DNA from: Anaerolineae bacterium
GTDB lineage: Bacteria > Chloroflexota > Anaerolineae > Aggregatilineales > Phototrophicaceae
Reading direction: 5' to 3'
Length of the DNA: 8,427 nt
NCBI GenBank assembly: GCA_028284565.1
Contig: JANQRM010000312.1
Span: 1-8,427, forward strand
The notes beneath the pieces were generated by a model. That model was not told the origin of the DNA. It saw only the letters and a program-made list of their open reading frames with translations, and ran no database searches. Shown here piece by piece: positions 1-5,590 of this stretch (position 1 is the stretch's first letter; each line of letters begins with the position of its first letter). The position numbers and the translations under genes are program-made.

Positions 1-1142
1 AAAAAGGAGTCCGCGAAGGTCTGGGCTTGTTGCCCCATCGTGTCCACATCAGCTTGTTGCATCATAGTCTGTAGTGCCGTTGTTAAAGCATCGACATCAC
101 CTGCCGGAATCAGATAGCCGTTCTCACCATCTTGCACAATATCGGGAATGCCACCGACAGCAGAGGCAATTACAGGCAAGCCCATCAGCATCGCTTCAAT
201 GAGGACACGAGGCAAGCCTTCCGTCAAAGAGGGTAAGACCAAGACCCGCGCAGATGCCATAGTTTCTGCCAATTGTCCCTGTTGGACAGCCCCCGTAAAT
301 TCGACACATTCACCTAAACTGAGTTCATTCACCTGTGATTGCAACTGAGTAAAATAATTCGCATCAATTGCCTCGCCCATCAACACAAGGCGGGACTCGG
401 CGTCATTCAATTCAGCAAATGACGTAATCAAACTATGCACGTTCTTGAGTGGAGTCAGCACGCCCACATATAAAATCGACTTCGATTCGGAGGGTAGACA
501 GTGGCGTTGCATCTCGGCGAAGACTTGAAAGTTTGTCCATGTCATGAAGCGGAAGACGGGTGTTTGTGGGGCATAGGCTTCAATTTGAGCTTGCGTCGTT
601 GAAGATACCGCACGAAAGGCATCCGCTTGTCTCGTTGCAAAGCGCGCGAAGTGTCGCATCACCCCACGATAGAGTCCTGCAAAACGTACTGAGCGTTGCA
701 AAAAGAGCGACTTCTCGAAATCGCCATGACTCTCGATGATGAGGTGAATTCGTCTGCCAAATAAGCGACTGACTACTTTAATCCATGCCCCAACCGCACC
801 TTCGTAGGGACTCTGTGCAATAACGACAGACACACGATGACGCAGAACCCACCATAACAAGATTATCGGCGCAAACAGATAAAATACTCCATAACGTAAG
901 ATGGCACTGGGCAAGTTGGGCAGTAAGCGGAAGTTTGCGGATTGGCTAAAACGTCGTGGACGGATGCTCGTTCCAAATCCTAAGACATAGGCTTCGATTT
1001 CCAAGCCCTCGATGAGTCGTCGCCATTTCTCCGCTTGTGTCGGATTCAACGGATGCTCATAGCGCGTGGTACTCAGCCAAGCATAGCGTCGGGATTGAAT
1101 TGTGGAATCTGTGGATACATCTGATTGATTAGCAACAGTCAT
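1..1142 (-). CDS. GT4-type glycosyltransferase, partial (C-terminal end beyond left edge)
   Basis: Reverse translation from the ATG at 1142 stays open for 380 codons to the window edge. The C-terminal half has a GT-B nucleotide-sugar domain: 'LYVGVLTPLKN' around residues 224-234, then the E-x7-E signature E308-GLPRVLI-E316, followed by 'PVIAS..GG..D.V.DG.NG.L.P' (323-346). This matches GT4 retaining transferases, which move a sugar from a nucleotide sugar to an acceptor. The N-terminal acceptor domain is divergent: it lacks the usual GGxxxH-type glycine loop at the start and has a hydrophobic segment at 84-100 that could sit on the membrane. The gene begins 11 bp after the kinase stop, so it is the last visible gene of the four-gene operon. 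No strong Shine-Dalgarno precedes the start, which suggests translational coupling. Sugar donor and acceptor cannot be told. Only the last few residues should be missing. Confidence 0.9.
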   Translation of the reverse strand, partial: MTVANQSDVSTDSTIQSRRYAWLSTTRYEHPLNPTQAEKWRRLIEGLEIEAYVLGFGTSIRPRRFSQSANFRLLPNLPSAILRYGVFYLFAPIILLWWVLRHRVSVVIAQSPYEGAVGAWIKVVSRLFGRRIHLIIESHGDFEKSLFLQRSVRFAGLYRGVMRHFARFATRQADAFRAVSSTTQAQIEAYAPQTPVFRFMTWTNFQVFAEMQRHCLPSESKSILYVGVLTPLKNVHSLITSFAELNDAESRLVLMGEAIDANYFTQLQSQVNELSLGECVEFTGAVQQGQLAETMASARVLVLPSLTEGLPRVLIEAMLMGLPVIASAVGGIPDIVQDGENGYLIPAGDVDALTTALQTMMQQADVDTMGQQAQTFADSF

Positions 1143-1153
1143 CTTAAAAGCAA

Positions 1154-2290
1154 TTATGTCTTATCATCAAAAGCAGGATATAAGCGCATGGTACAGTCCT
1201 CAGCCGCCCAATGTTGACGCAATTGTTGTCCAGCTTGCCGACAGACACGCCCCAGCGCTTCAAATTGAGCGAGTTCGTCACTTAAACGGGCAAAATGAAC
1301 CAAACCTGCAATCACCCGTTGGCGATTGGTCGAGCGTCCCCACTTGCGGTCTTGCTCTAGCACCGTGGGTAGAAACTGGCACAAGCCGACCATCCAGCCC
1401 ACTGCACAGGCGACATAGTGATGTTCGAAGTGGGATTTGTCAAGTGAACACTCGGTTATCATGATGTCTTGGTATGCCCTCATCAGTTTGCGTTGTATCT
1501 CTATTGGAATGTCTCGCGCCCACACACTCCGCAGATAGCGAATGCGCGCATAGGTTCCATCTAACAGACAATGGCGAAAATCTGCCGTTTCAAAATCCAC
1601 CAAACAGATACGAGCGTGATAATAAAAGGCATTTGCTGGAGTGGCATCTCCATGTACAAGCGCATAAAACTCGTTTGGCGATTGCATCGTCGCTTTCGCT
1701 TCGGATAATTCAGCTTGGGCTTGCTCATCGACCTGAACATTAATCAATTCAAATATGGCAGGTAGAGTATCGAGAATGTCTGGAATGTCATGAATTTGAT
1801 GACGTGAGGGTTGCAAACTATCGCCATAACTCGCTTGGATTTGTCTGAACTGTCTTTCGTGTCCCATGGTTGCCAGATGCAGACGTGCGAGGCTTTTCAG
1901 GAATTCAAGTAATGCCTCTTCTGCAAAATCGCGGTCATCACCGAACAATATATTGCCGATTAAATGCTCTTGTGGGCTATTCAAATCCTCCATCAGCATG
2001 ATTTTGGAGGTTATATCCAGCGTGTAATATTGGGGGACAAGTTCAGGCACGACTTCACTGAGGAATCGCAAAGCATTGGCATCATATGTAATCGAATCAT
2101 TCTCGACGTTTGACCGCTTGGCTATGATGGTTTTTGGAAGATGACCTGACTCTGACCTTAGAGCATAGCGCAAAATGAGGCTCGGCGCGTTTTCATACCC
2201 ATAGACTATATCCCGCAGATGGAGTTGTAAGTTGGCTCCAAAATGCTCAGATGCAATCGCCTCAGTTGTGGCGTTTAGTGCGTCATCCAT
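1154..2290 (-). CDS. APH/choline-kinase-like phosphotransferase
   Basis: A 378-residue protein with a protein-kinase-like fold of the aminoglycoside phosphotransferase/small-molecule kinase group. Visible marks are a probable ATP lysine K58 in 'TIIAKRS', a hinge-like 'MLMEDL' at 98-103, the catalytic loop H213-G-D215 with N220 ('VHGDATPAN'), and the metal-binding D232 in 'CLVDFE'. Together these give a complete catalytic set, so it is probably active. The family phosphorylates hydroxyls of small molecules (sugars, choline, aminoglycosides) using ATP. It lies between two glycosyltransferase genes, 18 bp after one and 11 bp before the other, so a sugar or glycolipid intermediate is a more natural substrate than an antibiotic; this is inferred from context only. 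A good GGAG sits 7 nt before the start, inside the short intergenic gap. It could still be a resistance enzyme, but nothing specific shows this. Confidence 0.85.
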   Translation of the reverse strand: MDDALNATTEAIASEHFGANLQLHLRDIVYGYENAPSLILRYALRSESGHLPKTIIAKRSNVENDSITYDANALRFLSEVVPELVPQYYTLDITSKIMLMEDLNSPQEHLIGNILFGDDRDFAEEALLEFLKSLARLHLATMGHERQFRQIQASYGDSLQPSRHQIHDIPDILDTLPAIFELINVQVDEQAQAELSEAKATMQSPNEFYALVHGDATPANAFYYHARICLVDFETADFRHCLLDGTYARIRYLRSVWARDIPIEIQRKLMRAYQDIMITECSLDKSHFEHHYVACAVGWMVGLCQFLPTVLEQDRKWGRSTNRQRVIAGLVHFARLSDELAQFEALGRVCRQAGQQLRQHWAAEDCTMRLYPAFDDKT

Positions 2291-2308
2291 CCATTGTCTC
2301 CGTTGCGG

Positions 2309-3439
2309 TTAAAGGAATGACCGCAGATAGGCATCTGTCAGTGAGACCATCTGCTCAAATTGAAAGCGTTCCATCCCTACAGAAGATTGAGAAGCCAACT
2401 GCTCTCGCTTGCCCGACTCAAAGGCTTGTCGAATGGTATCTGTTAGGGCATCGACATCGACATAGGGAATGAGTAGCCCATTGATATTGTGTTGCACGAC
2501 TTCGGGATTGCCTCCTTTGTCACTGGCAATCACGGGCGTACCCAGAGATAAACTTTCGAGCAAGGTATGGGGTAACCCTTCATAACCTGAATACAACACC
2601 ACATAATCACTTGCTTGCATGTACAAAGCCATTTGCTCACGCGGGACACGTCCCAAAAAAGTGACACGCTTGCCCAGTGACTGGGCTTGGGATTCTAATT
2701 GGGCGCGCATGGGACCATCCCCTGCCACAAGCAGATGTACATTCGGCAAATGCTCCGATGCTGACAGGATATGAGCAATGCCTTTCCATGCGGTGAGGCG
2801 TGCGACGGTCAATAACAAGGGGACCTCATTCGGCAGATTGAGTTGTTCTCTCGCCTGTGACATTGATACGCGCTCAGTATCCGTCTGATTCGGTAGTGCA
2901 TTGTAAATCACTTTTATCTTGGCTTCGTCCACGCCCCAGCCCATGACCATGCGCTTGAGATATTCACTGGGAACTACTACGCCATCCATTGCCTGTACTT
3001 GCCTTGCGCGAGATTGTCGCGCTCGACTTGCCCAGAACCCCACATCAGCCGTTTGAAAATCATCAATGTCCATCGTCGGTGGAATCCAATCTTTGCGGAT
3101 ACAACGCTCCCATGCTTGGTCGCCGACGATTTTAATCACTCGTGGCACATCAGAACTGCCGATTAGGGGTAAGTCAGTTGTGTGTAAATAGGCAACATCT
3201 GCCCATCGCAAAACCGATTGACTTGCCAGCCCATATCGTAGCAATCGCACGGGCAATAGCTGGCGGGGAATGCGTCGCAAGGGGTAAGGATAACTTTCTG
3301 TATCCCCTTCGCCATAGGTCAGCAAGCGAATATCCCAACCTTTATTTTGCAGATGCGGTAAGATGCGATAGAGGTAGGTCGCCGGACCTCCTGATTCAGG
3401 ATGGAAGATTCCCGTGGCGATAAAGAGGTTTTGTGTCAT
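2309..3439 (-). CDS. GT4 family glycosyltransferase
   Basis: A 376-residue GT-B glycosyltransferase. The N-terminus has the Rossmann-like start 'FIATGIFHPESGGPATY' with its glycine loop (G17, G18, P19), typical of GT4 acceptor domains. The C-terminal donor domain has 'VARLTAWKG' (K219 in the diphosphate-binding position), 'VAGDGP' around 238-243, and the E-x7-E motif E287-GLPHTLL-E295 followed by 'GTPVIASDKGGNPEVV'. Length is normal for the family and no signal peptide is visible, so it is a cytoplasmic or membrane-face enzyme. It starts 9 bp after the PhzF-like gene and ends 18 bp before the kinase gene. The Shine-Dalgarno is weak (only an AAG-type match before the ATG), consistent with operon-coupled translation. 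Sugar and acceptor specificity cannot be predicted from what is seen. It differs clearly from the other glycosyltransferase of the operon, so the two are not a recent duplication. Confidence 0.93.
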   Translation of the reverse strand: MTQNLFIATGIFHPESGGPATYLYRILPHLQNKGWDIRLLTYGEGDTESYPYPLRRIPRQLLPVRLLRYGLASQSVLRWADVAYLHTTDLPLIGSSDVPRVIKIVGDQAWERCIRKDWIPPTMDIDDFQTADVGFWASRARQSRARQVQAMDGVVVPSEYLKRMVMGWGVDEAKIKVIYNALPNQTDTERVSMSQAREQLNLPNEVPLLLTVARLTAWKGIAHILSASEHLPNVHLLVAGDGPMRAQLESQAQSLGKRVTFLGRVPREQMALYMQASDYVVLYSGYEGLPHTLLESLSLGTPVIASDKGGNPEVVQHNINGLLIPYVDVDALTDTIRQAFESGKREQLASQSSVGMERFQFEQMVSLTDAYLRSFL

Positions 3440-3448
3440 GTGAATTGT

Positions 3449-4345
3449 TTAATCTTCATCGACAAACATCTCTCCTTTTGCCACAAGATGCACTCGCCCG
3501 CCAACCCGAATATCGACGGTATCGCCTTTATCCTCGGCGTGTAATCGCAAGACAGATGGACGACGTATCCCATAGCCTTGTTCAACTTCAATTTGAATGT
3601 TGGGACTGTCAAAATAGCGATGTCGGGCTAACCAACACGCGAGATTGCCATTAGCACTGCCCGTTGCAGGGTCTTCAACAATGCCCAACTCATCCAGCCA
3701 GAGCATTCGCGCATGAAGATGATGGTCAGCCTCGACAGGTTCGGGGCAAAAGACCAAGACCATATCCAAATGTGGGACAGCTAATTGATCGAGTAAGGCT
3801 TGGAACTTGGTCGGGTTAATCAGGGTGTTCTGCACTGACTCACGAGTTTTCAATGGACAAGTGATACTTGGTAGTCCGGTACTCACGACTTGCACCGGAT
3901 AATTGTTATCAATTGCAGAAACGGGTAGGTTCAGAGCTTCAGCTATCACACTTGCCGATATGACTTCACCAAATTCAGGTGGATTCTGTTTCATCCAGAG
4001 ATTGCCATCGTCTGCAAATGTGACCGGGATTGGTCCCACCTCGACATTCAGGATGACTTCTTGAACAGGATTGGCTTCCAGTTGTGTGCCGATAATATAA
4101 GCTGTCCCTAGTGTTGGATGTCCTGCAAATGGGATTTCGATCGAAGGCGTAAAAATGCGTACATCCCAACCACCGTTAGATTGAATTGTCTCACTTGTGA
4201 TGAAGGTCGTCTCGGAATAATTCATCTCTAGCGCGAGGGTTTGCATCGTTTTTGTTGATGGGTTGCCCATAAACACAGCCAGTTGATTGCCAGCAAAGGG
4301 CTTTTCTGCAAAGACATCGACAATAGTAAAGGGATAACTTGGCAT
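3449..4345 (-). CDS. PhzF family isomerase/epimerase-like protein
   Basis: A 298-residue protein of the PhzF (diaminopimelate-epimerase fold) family. It opens with 'FTIVDVFAEKPFAGNQLAVF', then the catalytic-type glutamate E45 in 'NYSETTF', the 'IPFAGHPTLGTA' loop (G75-H76-P77), and a mirror-image second half with 'ARMLWLDELGIVEDPATGSANG' (D225). It ends in 'QGYGIRRPS' and 'VRVGG'-like strands. In phenazine makers PhzF isomerises trans-2,3-dihydro-3-hydroxyanthranilate, but most bacterial homologues lie outside phenazine clusters and have unknown substrates. No other phenazine gene is seen, so the phenazine role should not be transferred. It is the first gene of the minus-strand operon, with GAGG 5 nt before its ATG and a likely promoter at 4387-4412. 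Its placement ahead of glycosyltransferases is unexplained. Family assignment is firm; reaction unknown. Confidence 0.93.
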   Translation of the reverse strand: MPSYPFTIVDVFAEKPFAGNQLAVFMGNPSTKTMQTLALEMNYSETTFITSETIQSNGGWDVRIFTPSIEIPFAGHPTLGTAYIIGTQLEANPVQEVILNVEVGPIPVTFADDGNLWMKQNPPEFGEVISASVIAEALNLPVSAIDNNYPVQVVSTGLPSITCPLKTRESVQNTLINPTKFQALLDQLAVPHLDMVLVFCPEPVEADHHLHARMLWLDELGIVEDPATGSANGNLACWLARHRYFDSPNIQIEVEQGYGIRRPSVLRLHAEDKGDTVDIRVGGRVHLVAKGEMFVDED

Positions 4346-4362
4346 CTGACCTCAACAAAGCA

Positions 4363-4392
4363 TCGTCGTATCGCTAAGATGGTTATTATAAT
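4363..4392 (+). promoter_or_regulatory. Putative sigma70-like promoter for yjjX
   Basis: A perfect TATAAT -10 at 4387-4392 lies about 30 nt before the yjjX ATG. The -35 region is poor: TCGTCG at 4363-4368 with an 18 bp spacer, 3 of 6 matches. The -10 is embedded in a self-complementary octamer, so it can be read from both strands. A GGAG ribosome-binding site at 4413-4416 is correctly spaced before the start at 4422. Confidence 0.5.
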
Positions 4393-4412
4393 ACAGCCTA
4401 GCCTGACAATCA
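4387..4412 (-). promoter_or_regulatory. Putative sigma70-like promoter for the PhzF-glycosyltransferase operon
   Basis: Read on the minus strand, a perfect TATAAT -10 lies at 4392-4387 within the palindrome ATTATAAT. A partial -35 (CTGATT at about 4415-4410, 3 of 6 matches) sits 17 bp upstream. A better-looking TTGTCA (4411-4406) is only 13 bp away, which is too close for this -10. The downstream PhzF start is about 40 nt away. The same palindrome works as a -10 on the other strand for yjjX. No operator repeat is evident. Confidence 0.5.
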
Positions 4413-4421
4413 GGAGTTCGT

Positions 4422-4967
4422 ATGCCCAATATCATCGTCGTTGCCTCGAAAAATCCAGTGAAGTTGGAAGCTACCCAACAAGGTTTTCAGCAGACCTTTC
4501 CCAATCAAGCCTTCCAACTCATCGGCGTGTCTGTCGAATCGGGTATTCCAGACCAGCCGTTAAGTAGTGCGGAGACCTTAAGAGGCGCAACCAACCGATG
4601 CCACAATGCCAAGTCGTATCAACCGAAAGCGGATTATTGGATTGGGATTGAAGGCGGAGTCGAAATGATTGAAGGCGGATTACAATGTTTCGCGTGGGTG
4701 GTGATTCAAAATCAAGCGGGGCAAATCGGGAGAGGTAAGACGGGTGTGTTTTATCTGCCGGATGAAGTGGCAACGCTGGTGCAAGCGGGTATGGAACTGG
4801 GTCTTGCCGATGATGTGGTGTTTGGGCGGGAAAACTCGAAACAGCAGAATGGCGCGATTGGCTTGTTGACGAATGACCTCGTTGACCGCACCGCCTACTA
4901 TGTCCATGCCGTTATTATGGCACTCATCCCCTTCACGCATCCCGATTTACATTGGACAATCAACTGA
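4422..4967 (+). CDS. yjjX: Inosine/xanthosine triphosphatase (non-canonical purine NTPase, YjjX/DUF84 family)
   Basis: A 181-residue protein matching the YjjX family along its whole length. It starts 'VVASKNPVKLEA' (P-loop-like nucleotide contact, residues 7-17), then 'SGIPDQPLSSAETLRGATNR' (40-59), 'YWIGIEGGVE' (72-81), 'GRGKTGVFYLP' and the C-terminal 'NGAIGLLTNDLVDRT' with 'HAVIMALIPF'. The family hydrolyses ITP and XTP to the monophosphate-level product, removing deaminated purine nucleotides from the pool and acting in the cytoplasm with a divalent metal. The start is supported by GGAG at 4413-4416, spaced 5 nt from the ATG. It is transcribed divergently from the PhzF operon. Its TGA stop shares one base with the ATG of the DUF2256 gene (TGATG), so the two were probably translated together. 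It contains no disruptions, unlike its two downstream neighbours. Confidence 0.95.
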   Translation: MPNIIVVASKNPVKLEATQQGFQQTFPNQAFQLIGVSVESGIPDQPLSSAETLRGATNRCHNAKSYQPKADYWIGIEGGVEMIEGGLQCFAWVVIQNQAGQIGRGKTGVFYLPDEVATLVQAGMELGLADDVVFGRENSKQQNGAIGLLTNDLVDRTAYYVHAVIMALIPFTHPDLHWTIN

Positions 4968-5152
4968 TGAAAAAGCCATTGCCCAGCAAAGTTTGTCCGG
5001 TTTGTAATCACCCGTTCACATAGCGCAAAAAATGGGAACGCAATTGGGAAGACATCAAGTATTGCAGTGAGCGTTGTCGTCGAAGGCGAAAGCAAGCCTC
5101 TAAACCTGCAAGGCAGTCTCAAGCTGACGACGAATCTCAACTTTTGGCATGA
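4967..5152 (+). pseudogene. DUF2256 zinc-ribbon mini-protein gene with in-frame amber stop
   Basis: Read from the ATG at 4967, which shares one base with the yjjX stop, the frame gives 'PLPSKVCPVCNHPFT', then TAG at 5021-5023, then 'RKKWERNWEDIKYCSERCRRRRK' and a stop at 5150-5152. This is the complete DUF2256 pattern (about 60 codons), with paired cysteines CPVC (codons at 4994 and 5003) and CSERC (5063 and 5075) that should bind zinc. The amber codon replaces the tryptophan normally found in the conserved 'PFTWRKKW' stretch; TGG to TAG is one G-to-A change. As written, only an 18-residue peptide is made, and no start codon downstream would rescue the protein. The 3' end overlaps the convergent thioredoxin gene by 53 bp. 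Function of the family is unknown. Options are a recent pseudogene, an assembly or sequencing error, or stop readthrough; TAG acts as a normal stop in the AraC-type gene nearby. Confidence 0.8.
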
Positions 5153-5429
5153 AGCCTGTGTGTCGCCAGAGCATCTTGCCCTCTTGAAACAACATTAGCG
5201 TCGGAATGCCTTGTAGTCCGAGTTCTTGCACAATGGCATCCGTCGGTTGGATTCTCATCTTGATTATCCGCATCGTATCAGATGTTTCAGTAGCAAGGTC
5301 GTCGAGGGCTAGCGCGAGACTTTCGCATTGAACGCAATCGTCGCCCCAAAAATCCACCAAGATGGGTTAGCGACTTTGAAGAACTTTGGTATCAAAATCT
5401 GTTGGTTGAATATTTCGTACATCACTCAT
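5100..5429 (-). pseudogene. Thioredoxin-like gene with in-frame ochre stop at codon 21; active site CVQC
   Basis: Reading from the ATG at 5429 (another ATG at 5432; AGAGAG just upstream as a possible ribosome-binding site) gives a 109-codon thioredoxin: 'MSDVRNIQPTDFDTKVLQSR', a TAA at 5369-5367, then 'PILVDFWGDDCVQCE' and on to 'GLQGIPTLMLFQEGK'. Numbering falls exactly on E. coli thioredoxin: D26, W28, C32 and C35, plus the conserved cis-proline loop 'GIPT'. Thioredoxins reduce protein disulfides through the two cysteines. The active-site pair here is CVQC rather than CGPC, and the usual W31 is D, so redox properties may differ. The ochre codon would cut the protein at 20 residues. A restart at the TTG at 5360 would give 86 residues lacking the first strand and helix and probably unfolded. 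CAA to TAA is a single change. Pseudogene, sequence error or readthrough all remain possible. Confidence 0.8.
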
Positions 5430-5493
5430 CATCTATCTCTCTGCCATTTACATGAATCTATACATGAGTACGACAATGAAGCGTTTGAGTTCA

Positions 5494-5521
5494 ATTTTAT
5501 GTCGCCCATCATAAACCACAA
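5494..5521 (-). promoter_or_regulatory. Weak candidate promoter for the thioredoxin gene
   Basis: On the minus strand, TAAAAT (5499-5494, 5 of 6 matches to the -10 consensus) is preceded by TTGTGG (5521-5516, 3 of 6) with a 16 bp spacer. It lies about 65 nt upstream of the ATG at 5429. The call rests only on motif match in an AT-rich stretch. Confidence 0.25.
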
Positions 5522-5550
5522 TGTTCAGTATTGACGGTCTCGCATACAAT
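5522..5550 (+). promoter_or_regulatory. Weak candidate promoter for the dehydrogenase gene
   Basis: TACAAT at 5545-5550 matches the -10 consensus at 5 of 6 positions, with TGTTCA (5522-5527, 3 of 6) 17 bp upstream. The start codon at 5591 is about 40 nt downstream. A better -35 match, TTGACG at 5531-5536, has no well-placed -10 (8 bp to TACAAT). Nothing else is recognised in the 160 bp gap between the thioredoxin and dehydrogenase starts. Confidence 0.3.
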
Positions 5551-5590
5551 GGAACCATGTTGGCTTATCCATCATCAAAGGAAAATCTTT

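Noticed and set aside
148..348. Plus-strand open frame of 66 codons
   Set aside because: It lies antisense inside the left glycosyltransferase gene, whose minus-strand frame has clear GT4 motifs; no ribosome-binding site or recognisable protein.
1156..1743. Plus-strand open frames opposite the kinase gene
   Set aside because: Low-complexity antisense translations without family features; the minus strand encodes a complete kinase.
1154..2290. Aminoglycoside resistance role for the kinase
   Set aside because: Fold and catalytic motifs are shared by many small-molecule kinases; operon context points to glycan or metabolite synthesis instead.
3449..4345. Phenazine biosynthesis role for the PhzF homologue
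   Set aside because: No other phenazine gene is present and most PhzF-fold proteins act elsewhere.
5531..5590. Longer start for the dehydrogenase (TTG at 5531)
   Set aside because: The 20 extra residues are unlike the family, overlap the promoter candidate, and the ATG at 5591 has a well-spaced AAGGA.
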